Of a DNA stretch of 64,000 nucleotides, positions 1 through 22,000 are shown piece after piece (the stretch's first letter is position 1; each line of letters begins with the position of its first letter). Made by a program: the position numbers and the translations under genes. The DNA comes from Plecoglossus altivelis. Taxonomy: Eukaryota; Chordata; Actinopteri; Osmeriformes; Plecoglossidae. The stretch lies in contig BROE01000011.1 of NCBI GenBank assembly GCA_036571765.1, forward strand, positions 5,097,962 through 5,161,961. The letters are read 5' to 3'. The notes beneath the pieces were generated by a model, which made no database searches, was not told where the DNA came from, and saw only the letters and a list, made by a program, of their open reading frames with translations.

Positions 1-510
1 TCACATCAATACCCTTTTCTGTCGAGTAGTTTGATGGATCCTTGCTTTGCATAAGAGTCAATTACACTTGGTAGTCTGCCAATAATGTGATAGGCTATAC
101 TAACACTGCCATCTTATTCATTTAACAGATGGGTTAATCTCCTTCAGCCATCTTTCTTTTGAGTAACACTGCACATTTGTACTATGATAAATTAAAGTAA
201 TAAAACAAGAGAGGTGGATGTGCGCACAATTAGCACTTGGGTTTATCAGTTCATAACAAGAAACTCACATTGTTTAAAATCATTTAATAAATACAGACTT
301 ATATTTTATTGGTAAGCCAGTGAATACTAGGTGTCTATACGAGGTCTCTAGAGTCTAAAAATAAAACAGTAGTATTCCCTTCACACCACGCACACACACA
401 CACACACACTTTCATCCTGTTCCAAAATCCCAAGTAACATTTCACCCCCCCACATCAACAAGGGCCAGCTGATCTTCCTGCCTCACATCGTCATACCAGA
501 CATGCCTGCA
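1..510. other. zbtb12 3' flank and probable 3'UTR
   Basis: There is no coding sequence here. A TTTATT at 305-310 reads AATAAA on the minus strand and is a plausible poly(A) signal for zbtb12, which would make about 285-510 its 3'UTR. A short CA microsatellite lies at about 388-409. I see nothing recognisable in bases 1-280. Confidence 0.5.
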
Positions 511-2995
511 TCATTGTGAGGCAGCCCCTCCCTCTGCCTCCTGCTCCCTCTGCTTCTCTGCCTGCTCGTGGAGAGAGTTCTGCCCTGTCGTCTTCCCGTG
601 CTGCTCCTTCAGGTGGCGCCGCAGGGCCGGCTTGTGGGCGAAGCGAGCATGACAGTAGGCACAGTGATGCGGCCGCTCGCCGCTGTGAAGGTTCATGTGG
701 TCGCACAGCGTGGACTTCTGGGTGAAGGTCTTGAAGCACAGCGGGCAGCTGTGGGACTTGGCCCCCCGGTGGACACTCATGTGACGGTCCAGGTTAGTGG
801 AGTGGTGGAAGTGCTTCCCACAGCACGGGCACACATACAGGAGGTGGGTGGAGCGTGAGTGGACGGCCAGGGAGTGGGCCGAGGGGAACGTTAGTCCGCA
901 GTGCTCACATGCCACAGGCCCCGCCCCGCTGGACGTGGACCCTACCACTGCCACAGACTCGTCACCCACTTCATCTGTTGGTACGGCCTCCATCCCCAGT
1001 TGACCTTCCTCATCCAAGCTATAATTGGCTGTACCACCAGCATCTCCAGGGGTGGCCTCCTCTCCTTGAGTCTCCCCGACCCTGAAGTCCAACTGCGGGA
1101 GCTCGCCAGCCAGGTAAGCTGCCCTTAGTGCCTCCTGGCTGAACTCCAGGCCAAAGCCCTGCCCTGTGATGTCCCCTGCTGTAGGAAAGGGCCACTCCTC
1201 TGGAAAGGAAACCCCTACAGACCTCCTCTCATTGTACGAGCTCCATTTCCTCTTTTTAAACCCCCTCCCCCTTCCCCTCCCCCGTCCCCCTTTAGGCTCA
1301 GAGAGACGGCGTCTCAGAGCGTTGAGCCCCTCCCTCATGAAGCCACTGATACACAGATCTGTAGCTGTTGAGGCTGTGTCTTCTCCTTCCCCCTCTGCCC
1401 TGTCACCCTCCACCATGAGGCTGTCCGTCCCCAGGTAAACATGCCCCTCCGTGGGGTCTGCTTCATCCTCCTCTGCCTCTCTCTTGGTGACAATCACCTG
1501 CCCGGTCTCCTGGATGTACACCTGGTCGACTCCATAGTCTTCTCTGGACTCCTCATCATCTAAGATATTCACCTGAAACAACCAGACACTGGGAATGAGT
1601 GGTGCAAATCTGATCGTCATGTTTCCTGCTGAACATTGAACTGGCACTATGTAGTCAGACAGATGCACCCATTGCACAGTTTTGTAGGTGGACACGCCCA
1701 CACCTTTATCAGGGAATCATCCAGTGAGCCGCAGGTATCGTTGGTTGTCCGGGTGTGTGTGTCAGTGGCGTCACCTGGGGACTGTGCAGAAGAGGAATGG
1801 TCTACAGGGGACATAGAGGGCAGCGAATAGCCCTCCTCTGTTTTTATGCTCTGAAAAGATGTAAGAATAATGGAAAGATGATAGAGAATATACTTTCAAT
1901 ATTTGGGTATTTTCACAGTTCTACTGTCAAGTTACAATTCAAACATTATGTGCACTTATTATTTCGAGAAATGGCTGGACCACATAGGGACCCTTTTAAA
2001 TTAGATCATACTACAAAGCTACAGAGCAATGGGATATCTAAATATTTTGAACTGAATATCCACATGTCTGAAGGCCATCATAACTGGGCTTGTAAACTGT
2101 CTTCGGTCAGATGTTGACTTCAAACAGATTAGCAGGCCAGTGAGCCCTTCCCTCAGACGATCATGTTGAAGAGGCCGGCAGCTCACCTGGGGCGGACTGG
2201 GGTTCCTGGGCTGCATGTATTTGTTCAGGGCTCCTCGACATCTCTCCACAACGTGCTCCATCTGCAGGTAGCTAGCGGCCGTCAGGTAGTTTACGATCTC
2301 CTTGTGGCTGAATTGCAGAACCCCAGTGTAACAGGACAGCAGCAGGTCACACACCACACTGGAACTGTGAAGCACTGATACCTGGGAGAAGGGGACAAAA
2401 ACAGTCAAATACCAGGCGGTCACAGTACTCGTGTTCCTGATAAAATAACAGTGTCGATACAATATTCTATCATAATCTTTGGCTGTTGTAATATGCCTCA
2501 AACTATGTCTATATATCCCTGATGATAACAGAGAAAAAGCCTACAGCACCATCCCCAGGCCTTCTGGAGATCTAAATGGAGAAGTGAAAGTGCTAAGCTA
2601 GCATCAACTACCAGGATATCCCATGGATTGGCCCTGTCAACCTCAACAATGTGGACTCGTGTCTCGCAGCCCTCAGATATGAAATCAGCCTTGACAGAAT
2701 GATTGGAATATGATACCAGCGTATGCTGTTTATCTCTATGTAGTATCAGGAAGGATAAATCATGTGACTTGTTTTGGACCATGTGTTGTACCTGCAGTTT
2801 GGAGGAAGGGTTAAGCAGGAATTGATCTCTGAGGAAAGGCGAGCAGGCAGCCAGCACCACCTTGTGTCCCCGAAACGTCTGGCTGCCGCTTGCTACAATG
2901 GTGATATCACAGAAGTGCTGCTTGGACCTCAGCAAGTTCATGTGCTTCAGGGTGGTGTCACCGTGACCGGGTAACCGGAAACACAGCATCCCCAT
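511..2995 (-). CDS. zbtb12: BTB/POZ zinc-finger transcription factor, ZBTB12-like
   Basis: Four coding exons were read on the minus strand: 2792-2995, 2187-2381, 1704-1850 and 511-1572. All junctions are phase 0 with GT-AG introns, giving about 535 residues. Residues 1-130 are a BTB/POZ dimerisation domain (RGHKVVLAACSPFLRDQFLL; NYLTAASYLQMEHVVE). An acidic linker follows, then a GRGRGRGRG stretch with a basic KKRK at about 277-290. Four C2H2 zinc fingers lie at about 404-507, and the last ends RRHLKEQHGKTT. In this family the BTB domain mediates dimerisation and corepressor contacts and the fingers bind DNA in the nucleus. The start is the ATG at 2993-2995; the in-frame codon at 3001 is GTG. 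The BTB sequence and position beside ehmt2 match human ZBTB12, which lies close to EHMT2. The finger region also resembles ZBTB6/26, so the paralogue name is less certain than the family. Confidence 0.82.
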
Positions 2996-3006
2996 CTTCA
3001 CAGTAT

Positions 3007-3876
3007 CTGGCAGAATGTGCGAGTCAAATCCAGAAAGAGGTCAGATAGGAAAAGAAGGAGGGAAAGAAAAGAAAGGGAGGGATGAAAGGAGGGGGGTGGC
3101 AGCAAAGTTATAGCTAAACAACTCCAAATAATTAACGTTAACCTACTTTGTAGACAAAATGACTTAACACATGAAATAACAGAGAATGTTCTAGAATATA
3201 TGTTTCCATGTAATTTCTCAAAATGACTTGTTTTATTGTTATGAAATATAGTGCCAGTCGAATGCTAGGCCAGCTTAGTATCCCCATTTTAAGATAAAAC
3301 TACGCAGTCATTCCTTAGCTTTACATTGCCTATGTACTGTAGTTGGTTGGCTAGGCAACCTAGGTTTAGAAGACGTGTATTGTTACAGGCATAATCAGTA
3401 AGTTTACCCAGCCACGTTAGCAAGCTAGCTATCAAGCTAACACACAAGGTGTTTCTCTTGTCATGCTTCTAACCGGCGTTATACTGTTAATAACTGTCGT
3501 CTAGCTTTTCAGTTTCTTATACGTTTTAAAGAGGTCTCGCTCATTTTATTCTACTTACCAGTTCATACAAATTTCCTTCGATAACTTGTTGATGTGTTAG
3601 CAGCTAAGTTAGCTGGCTGTGTTTACGTTTGGTCTGAAAGGACCTTTCACTTCCCTTATTTTACTATGGGCTGACTGTGATTCAGTTCTTAATTCGATTT
3701 CCCGGTTTTCTAGTATGAGATCAGCGGAATGAGACTGATGCAGGACCAGCAGCCACGGTTAACAGGGCACGGCAGTTACAGGCGGGGCGTGTCCACGTCG
3801 ACAACGTGCAACCTAACCTCCCTGCGTGCAATGAACGCAACTCTACGTGAACGACGTCTGAATGCATAGTGAAAAC
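3007..3876. promoter_or_regulatory. Divergent zbtb12/ehmt2 promoter region with zbtb12 leader exon
   Basis: The 5' ends of zbtb12 (minus) and ehmt2 (plus) face each other across about 880 bp. A minus-strand acceptor at about 3007-3008 precedes the zbtb12 ATG. A matching consensus donor (GTAAGT, minus, 3553-3558) marks a non-coding first exon starting at 3559 and running upstream. The stretch 3780-3870 is richer in CpG (for example GGCGGGGCGTG, then several ACG motifs) than the flanking AT-rich intron, as expected of a TATA-less housekeeping promoter. Transcription start sites were not determined. Confidence 0.55.
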
Positions 3877-12729
<8,853 letters not shown>

Positions 12730-13636
12730 GCATCGCCTAAGGCCTGTAGCATGTTCTGTTAGCTATTTTCTTACGTTTCTTTAAATTCCCTGTCAGTGTG
12801 TTCAGTAACTGTTTAGATGAATCGCACATGTGAGGCCTTCATACCTTTGTACGAGACATGAAAGACTAGGACAATAACTACAGTATATATTTACTGTAAT
12901 GGTGCTCTGCTCTTTTCCAAGAAAATCCTTCACTTGCACAGCTACACTATGAAATACGAGCTGTGCTAAGGTTTCTGCTGTGCCAAGTAGTGCAGTATAT
13001 TTTATGGAACTCTACAGGAACACATCAGTCCACTGTTGTGAAACTCATTACAATATGGAACTAAAGGTTGCATTGAGGTCGTATTCAATATGTCTGCTTT
13101 ATGTTTTTATATATACATGCATTTGTTATGTTCAACATGTAATAAATTTGACTATAAATTGGCTGTGGAATGGGCTAATCTTTGTTACAAATGAACAGAC
13201 TTGATTTTGTAGCCATGACAAACTTGTGTGTCCAACCTTACCTTAAATATAAAGGCAAGATACTAAATTATGGTTCATTTACTGATACCCAGGACAGCAG
13301 CAGGGTAGCTCATAGACACCTGTCAGTTTCTGTTTCCCACGGTAGAGGGCGATAATGGGTTAAATGGCGATACGGGAAATCACTGGGCGGGGAAGCTCCG
13401 GCTCGCGCTACAGGTGTACATCCTCAACAGGTGCATTTGTGATGTCACTACCTAGTTACAGGAACGACAAGGACAGATTTTCAACACAACAACTTTAGTT
13501 GCGTCCCCTAGCAGAGTCAGGGGCATACCTTTACATATCCATCCATTATCGATGTTTTGTTTAAAAAAAATAGGATATTTCTTTTTCAGGTAGACCTTTT
13601 TCTTTTCTTGGTTAAGGGAAGAGAACAGGCGAAATT
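12730..13636 (+). other. ehmt2 3'UTR, poly(A) signal and slc44a4 5' flank
   Basis: After the ehmt2 stop, an AATAAA at 13141-13146 is the best poly(A) signal, implying a 3'UTR of about 430 bases. The remaining roughly 490 bases up to the slc44a4 ATG should hold that gene's promoter and leader. Bases 13376-13405 are GC-rich (GGGCGGGGAAGC). No clear TATA box was seen, and no other gene. Confidence 0.6.
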
Positions 13637-16600
13637 ATGGGCAAAAAACAAGAGGATAGCTCGGAATATGGTGAGTATCTCATCTTATTATTTGACATCA
13701 CAAGCTGCTGTTTTGTATTGCTTGTATTGCCTGTTTCCTTGATCAGTTAAGATGCCGACATGAATTCTTACGCACCGACGCATCTCGTGCTTCATCACAA
13801 TTTAGTTTTGTTGTGTATGCCTTCATGTATACACATAACCATTATATTCTTACTTCCAACTAGGCACGCAGCGGTTAATAATCTGATATTATGAATAGTC
13901 GTTGGAAAAATGTATGAATAATGCTCAATCAATTTTTGAATCGCTGATCATGATTTCAGCAAGGTTTTTCATTTACGAAGTTAGTTGATCAGTAGGCCCT
14001 CACGTAGGCTATAATCAACAGGCCCACAAACAAACAACAACCCAGTACATGCACTATAAGATACACACCAGTGTCAGTCGTGCTAGTCCAGTAGGAACAC
14101 AATACCAATACCTTAGCACAATAAATGACAGTGTATGTAATACACCAGCTAAATTTCGCTGGGAGCCTATATTCTTAGTGTGGTTTTATAAAGGTCATAA
14201 ATATGATGGCGTAGGGGTTTTGTCTAAGAGGACTCATGTCACTGAAAGACTTTTCATGTATGCATTGATAGTGTGCTTCAAAAGGCTTAGCACTAGGCTC
14301 CATGTCCTTACATCCTGCTGACGAGCTTCTGTCCCTCATAACTAGGATGGAGCCTATCTGAGGTCTGTAGACATACAACCACACAGGCTCTGGCTTGTGC
14401 AAAACAAATGAGCTTTGCAAATAGTCAAGTTGGATGGTTTTAACACCTCCTGAATGGGCTCAACAATAAATTTCATGTGAATGCTGCACTTCCTGTTATT
14501 TCCAGGTACTCGTAGTTCAACAAGTTTATTAGGGAAGAAGTGGGTTTCATGAATACCTGTTTGTGTTCTCCAGGGGAAGTTGTGGCCTAATGGTTAGGGA
14601 GTTGGGCTTGTAACCCTCAAGTTGCTGGTTCGATTCTCGCACCGGCAGGAATTGAAGGTGGGGATTGTGAATAAACTGCGCTCTCTCTGCCTTCGATACC
14701 ATGACTGAGGTGCCCTTGAGCAAGGCACCAAACCCCCAATTGCTCCCCGGGCGTTGGAGCAATAGCTGCCCACTGCTCCGGGTGTATGTTCACTGTGTGT
14801 GTGCGGTTGCCCACTACTCACTACTGTGTGTGCACTTGGATGGGTTAAATGCAGAGGTAAAATTTCGAGTATGGGTAACCATACTTGACAATACGTCACT
14901 TCATCCCCGCTCCGTGAGAAACAGACTTGATGTTGTGTATTTACTGGACACTGCTGTTTGCTTTCCTGTTAAGAGGGCCACTCCCATAAGGTCAAGCATT
15001 ACCAGGGCTTTTCCTGGTCAGCTTGGTTTGTCCACATCACCAGTCTCTGCATTAAGACTTCCATACGCAAGGCCACTGCTGTTGTTTATTCAACCAAGAC
15101 TTACTGGGAGCCATTCCAAGCAAATTATTGACTAGAAAATGACTTGCGCGCCTAACTAGCAAATGCAAAACCAAGGCTAAAGATGGCCAGAATTAGCCCT
15201 GACAACAAACAGACAATGAGCTGTGTTACATTGTTCTCTTCCCCCCGGGCTTCTATGTTTGTGTGCCAATGATGACCTCCTATAGTGTGTTCCTCAGCCT
15301 GTATGATGCTGTTAGCAACAACAGTCTCCAAGGTGACCCAAAGCTCTGGAGTCTGTGTGAGCTTGTGAATCATTGTCACCGGTCCACAAGCAGGACACAG
15401 TTGCCTACATTTTTACCGTCAATAAATTTGTATAAATGTCATACATTTTTCACAGCAGAAATTTTAGTTGGGAGATGCTAAGAATTGAGTGATGAATATT
15501 CCCTTAATATTACAGAGGGTTACAGAAGGGATTAAGCAGCTACAGCCTATGCTGGTAGACCAGAACACACTGGCCTCTGTTTGAACAAGTGGACCATCTT
15601 CCTCTGTGTTGTTGTGGACGAGGGTGTGGTGTGTACAACCTCCACCCACAGACTCATACATTTTTACATCCATTTGACCTGTCATATGACCTGCGGTTTT
15701 CTTCTGTATTCTATTCTTCTGTATTCTGTACACAGAGATATATGGGTAATACACACACATGCATATATACAGATACCTGCGAAGACAAAAGCTATTATGT
15801 GTCAGAGAAATTGCCTCCATTTATTGTGAACAACCTGCTGTAACTTGCATCGTAAGTCTCCTCCCATACTGGAACACCATGACTTCCTCCTGCCTAGCCT
15901 CTGTCACTAAACCTGTCCTGTTTTATGTTCTGGCCTTATTTCTGCCGTTCAAAGTTTTGTAGGGTTCAACAGTCTGTTTTTTATGGTGCCATTTATATGT
16001 ACTGAGTAGTCATGGACAATATAAATCCCTGATTCAGAAAGAGGTCACAGTTATGCTGGTTCATATTTCTGGTCACAGTTTTCTTCAAACTGAGTGAGTC
16101 AGTCTGTGTCCTGTTGTAATGTGATACTCCAGTTAGCAGAGAAACTGGTTAGTCTGTTTGGAGACAGTCATACCCTAGATACTGCTTCCCTGAATATCAA
16201 ACTTTGGGTAGCTTAATGTTGACATCAGAGTTGTTAATGCCCTTTTACATCTTGCTAGGAACTTGCTTTCAGCCTATCCCCTGATTCTACAAAGCTCATA
16301 TTTCCCCCAATATCAACATCAATGGCAAAGCAAACAGAGTGCTAATACAATGTTTGTATGTGTTACTTAGCAGAACACGCAGGGTATATTTGATTTCACA
16401 TCTCTGCTCTAATACCCTCCCTCCCCTCTCCAGGAAGTAGTTACTTCCAGAGAAAAGGTACACTCTGTTAAACATCTCTCTGGAATGTTGACGGTATCGA
16501 AATATATGACCCATTGTGAATCATGACGTTTCTCTATGAACCTTGCTTAGATGGCTTCCAGTCAATCACTTTATTATGAGCCACAATCAGATTGTAATGA

Positions 16601-19042
16601 CAGTGGGGGTTTTTTTACAAGTGATTCATGTTGGCATTTCAACAAACCCAAACCCAGTATGTTTGAGCCAGTTGTCTTAGAGGAACTCCATCCTTGACTG
16701 GAAGGGGTCATGTGCTGTATGTTCAGTCCAGAGGGGTGAGGGATTACAGGGGACAGAGCATTAACAAGGTGCACTGTGACCTCTGAAATATGAACCTTCT
16801 TACCAACATCTTTGATATAACTCAGATTGGTTACATATTCCAGGAAGGGATTCACTTTGAAAGTTCTTCCTGAGATGAACCGTGTTTGTCCATTAAACCC
16901 ATGTAAAGTGCTCGTTAATGATCCATTCAGCTCTTTTTCCTCTCACTCGTGTTCTTTCCTGTACTCTTAACTTACAAGGTGCAAAATTATCTCCCTGTCT
17001 GTGTTATTGTGTGCCCCAAAATAACCACAATCAATTTCAGATCATGTGGGATTGTCCGTGAGGATGGTAATTAAACATTTAAACTGTAAGGACTGCTTCC
17101 TCATGTTCTGACTTGTGATGGTTGCTATAGCTAATACAAAATGCATCACCACCCTATTTTCTACCCCCAGATGTCCACATCCAGGAAACAGAGTAATTGA
17201 GAATGTAATATTTTGAGCTGTCAGCTTGTTTTAGCTCTACAGTACTAGAAAAAGTTGAAACGTGCCAACAAGTAATTGGCCAATGCTGTGGTTCCATTTC
17301 TTGGCCAAAGCAAACTAAAACCTGAGAGCCATGACCTTTCTTACATGTGTGAACTGTAGGTTCCACGTAGGTATTTCATGTGACTCATCAGTGACAAGCT
17401 TTCAGCCATAAGACATGTGGGAAGAGACTTCATGTCCGTAACACTTTCAGAATGCAGACAGCATCTCCTCCAGAGGAAGTGCTTCATTTTGTAGTTGAAA
17501 AGGCAGCCTGACAGTTGTACTGTACTCTGCAGACAAACCATCGGTAGCCGTCATGACTTCCTTTCCTTTCCCCTTTTAGGAGAGCCTGCTCAGTTTGACC
17601 CCAGCTTCAATGGGCCCATACGGAAAAGGTCAGCGTGCTTCTGTGAATGTCTGCATTGCTGTCAAATAAACAATCTAGTTTTTATCGAGATCTATTGATG
17701 ATATTAGAGTTATTAGATGAGACTTATAGGGGACACAGAGGGGAGGGCATACGTGAAAGGGCCCAGGTTGGAATTGAACTCATTCTTACCTGGTGACCCC
17801 CCCTGAGGTGTCCCCTAGCTGTGGGGGCTTCTGTGTGGGTCATGGCTAATGGCTTTACTGCCTCATGGCCCCCAGGGCCATGCATGGACAAGGATCCCTG
17901 AGAGAATGTGTCTGTTGTCTCTGCTCTTCCACAGAGGCTGCACCGATATTATCTGCTGTGTTCTCTTCATGGTTGTCATTCTGGGCTACATGGTCGTTGG
18001 AATTCTGGGTAAGACTGGCCACCGCCGTACACTTGACCCACCTCTTTTCTCTGTCCACGCTCTCTCTCTCTTTATATCTCTTTCTCTTTCTTGCCCTTTT
18101 TTAAACTCTCTCTTTTGAACTTTGTCTTCCCCTACGTTTTCTCTCTTTGTTTACTGTCGGTTTGCTTTCTGTAACGACATCAGATTCCTTGCATTATCTC
18201 TCCCTGCCATGTCTCTTTATGACTTGAAGCAGCAACTCTCTCCAGAATGTCAGATGCAAATCTGAGCCATGAAAATGTGGTTCCTCTCACCTCAAATAGC
18301 AGTGAGGTGGCAAACAGCACACCTCACTACCCTGTCAATCCCCTCCCCTCATCTCACCTCCCCACCCTTCTCACTTACTCCCAGCCCTGTCTACACCCTC
18401 CCTCTTCCCCTTACTAACACTCTTTCTCTTCCTGTCGCCTTCCATCTCCCTGTTCTCCTTCGCTCATGAGAGGACTCTTGGCTTTCCCCCCTCTCAACGA
18501 GTCAGAGAACCTGTCTCCTTCCCCCAGTGGCTCTCCTGCACTTCCTCCCATGTGACCTGGCACCAGGAACATTCTAGCAAACACTCTGCTTAGCTAGAGT
18601 CAACAGTGACCAAATATGGCGGAAGGTCATAGGAGTCTGAGGCCGGTGTCAACAGCTTGGAGGCTGTAATGAAAGTTGATATTCTACTGGATTTGATTAC
18701 GTTTGCATGAGAACTATCAAAGCCCCAAAAAGTGTGTTTTCTCAGGAGCTTTCCGGTGCAAAAGTCTGTCTGAGGACAAAGGGTTGTGTAGCAATATCAT
18801 GCATCAGTCTGTCATCAAGAATATGTTTGTGCATGGAGGGTACGGACCTAGTCTGTCTGACTTTTATATCTCTGCAGCCTGGCTCTATGGGGACCCTCGG
18901 CATGTTTTATACGCCCGGAACTCCACTGGAATGTTCTGTGGCATCGGCGCCAATAAGTAAGCCATGGCCTTGTGTCTCTATTTCATAAACACTGGTCCAA
19001 ATGTGCTCAAAGAAACTGTGTTCATAGAAACTGTTGTTTTGG

Positions 19043-19077
<35 letters not shown>

Positions 19078-22000
19078 AGGGATCTGNACTGTACAGGTAC
19101 AACCAACAGCTGGATTTCTTGCCTGCTCTTTCTTTACCATTCTTGTGCCTCTTGTTCAGTTGTTTAGTATAAACTGCCAAGCCTGGTTGAAAACAACAGT
19201 AACAAGCATTGAGTGCAAGGCCAGAGTGCGCACAGGTAGGTAGGTTGATAGACAGGTATCCTGTCCAATCATTAGTCTTGCAACAGTCTTAGTTATTTGT
19301 TGTGTATAAAAGTCTTGCAATGCCCACATATGTTGTATTGTTTTCATGTTACTGTCAAACCTTTGTTGGTGCATGTGTTACTATCAAGATGTGAAGTTTA
19401 TTTGGGCAAATATGACAACAGGTGCTTCTCAACACAACTTTACCGACACCATTGTTAAGGAGTAAATAGCAGACTAACTTGACTTTCCCTCCCAGGTGTG
19501 TGTAAAAGAGTGTCCCACCAAGTTCTGGCTTGTGACTCCTCTGGACTATAGCAGCAAACCACAGGCAGTGTTCAATCAAGCCCTCTGTGTGCCGTCCTTC
19601 AATCTTAACAGCACGACCTTGGTGAGTAGTAATCTGTCCTGTCTTGAACACACAAGGGACAATCCCACCTGTCTGCTGTGAGGCGAAACTTGTGTTTTCT
19701 TTGGTGTCCGACAGACGGTGAAACAAATAGTGGACAGAGAACTTTGTCCGTTTTTCTATAGTCCAACTACCTCAGGTGAGGAAGATTCAAACATCCCACA
19801 TTGCAAAAAAACTGTTTTGAATGTTCATATGAATGGTGGGAGGTGCCCATCTTCACTGTGACCATCAGTTCAGGTTTAGGGGTTATATTGAAAGGCAACA
19901 GCTGATGTGCTGATTAGGATGAACATTAACACAAGAGAAATGAACACACAAGTTCTGCTTCTCCGTTGTCCATCTCTTGAAGCTTGGGTGTCTTTCCATG
20001 TCTAGTACTGGGGAGATGTTTACCCAACATCACAGCACTGGGAAACATCCCGAGTAATTTCCAAGGTGTTCCTGGCCTTCCCAACAGCGTCAATGAAACC
20101 GCTAACACCATCAAGAATGCCACAGGGTAAAGATGACTGTCTCTGTGGGTGGGCTTGTCTTTCTGCCTGTGTTTGGCTCCATGTTTCTCTATCCTTAACT
20201 AACCCTTCATCTATTTGTATTTTTGACCTACAGTTCAGGTTCACCATTAGCGTGAGTTACGTTACTGGCTAGTGTCTTGACTGATTTGATATACTTTCCT
20301 CTTGCATGTATCTGTCTTCCTCATGGCAGCTGTGTAGTTATACCTGGCAGCCCATAGATGTAGACGTCCAGCCAGTTTGTTGTAGTAGCACACCTGGGTC
20401 TAGTAATTCTGGAACATTCTGGTCCTACCTTTAGTGAATCCTGCTTCAAGCTCATTAAACACAGCTTGCTGAGCACGTGTCTGTGTTGTGTTTTTTCCCC
20501 TGGGCAACAGTAAAGACTTGCTGACTGTTCTGACTGTTCAGGTCCATCTGTCACACTGAGTCTGTGTTTTTGTACCAGCTGCGGGTCATGAAGTAAGGAC
20601 TTTGTTCTAAGGTGTCTTCTGTCTGTGCCAGGGACGTGATAAATGGCTTCAATGCCAGGGAGGTTGGTGTGAGGATCTTTGAGGACTTTGCTTCATCGTG
20701 GCAGTGGATCCTTCTGTGAGTATCTGTAATATAGTCATTGGTCCTCACTGCTCTCCCTATTGGCTGCATGCCGAACTGCACGCCAGAGTCCAGTGTTGAA
20801 GAGTCAGATCTTGAGCTCTGCTCACCCTGACTTGTTTAAATTCCTCACGTATCAAAAGGAAACGTGAGATGGGAAAGTGGAGACGTGTGATTGAGTTTGA
20901 GATAATGTACCAAATCTGGACAAACCTGTAGCTGTTGAACTGCAGTACATTTCCACAGCATATTTGAAATGTTCCTGTCAGGGGCTTGCTGATAGCCATG
21001 CTGGTGAGCCTGCTGTTCCTGCTGCTGCTGAGGTTCACTGCTCCAGTCATGGTGTGGGTGCTGATATTTGGAGTGTTAGCAGCCGGGGCCTACGGTAGGT
21101 CCAAAGTAGATGCCATCAATAGTTTATCTGAAAGCTTAGATAGGAAATATGGGCCCATGGACAGAGACTGAACAGTGTAGTATGTAGTACGTACTATGAG
21201 TGTGTGGCTTGTAGTGCTGTAGTACGTACTATAAGTGTGTGGGTACTTCTCTCTCTAGGTATCTGGCACTGCTACTGGGAATACACCAACTATGCCTCAG
21301 CCTCCATCAGCAGTGTGGGCTTCACTACCAACTTAAATATCTACCTGCAGGTGAAGGAGACGTGGTTGGCATTCTGTGAGTAGCGGTTCAAATGGTTCTA
21401 GGTCAAGGGTCGAACGATGTGTTTTATTGATGGCATCGTTCTGCACATTATTGACACCCCACACACACCCCGAGCATGTGACACGTACACACATACGCAC
21501 ACAAATCACACAGTCTCTGAATCATGTGTGATTTGGGATGAGATTTCAGGATCATCCTCCCTATCCCTCCTCCATGCTGGTACCTCCTCCCTCCTCACTC
21601 ACACCCTATCCCTCCTCCCCTTTTCTCTGTCTCTCTCTCCCTCCTTCAGTGATCCTCCTGTGTGTGGCGGAGGCCATCATCCTATTGACTCTCATCTTCC
21701 TGCGGACCAGGATCCTCATCGCCATTGCTCTCATCCAGGAGTCCAGCAAGTACGCCACGACGGCCCGCCCACCACACTCTGCCATCCTCACACTGGAGCA
21801 CAGCTGGAGCGGTCTATCATCACAGTCAATCATGTTCAGTTCAATCAGAGTATGGTCACTGTAGCTAGTCACTTGAGTACACATGAGTATACTTGTCATC
21901 TGTCATCAAGCCAGGCTGTGTGAGAAAGTGTGCTGGGTTTGTGCTGGTAAGTGGGTTTTTTGTTTCGTTTTTTTAATGGATTCTCGGTCTGTCGTCCTCA

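Noticed and set aside
2999..3001. Upstream in-frame start for zbtb12
   Set aside because: The codon is GTG. The first ATG (2993-2995) gives the MGMLCFRLPGH start that aligns with ZBTB12.
14579..14655. tRNA gene
   Set aside because: Box A and B are present, but the arms do not fold and a V-SINE body follows, so it is a retroposon head.
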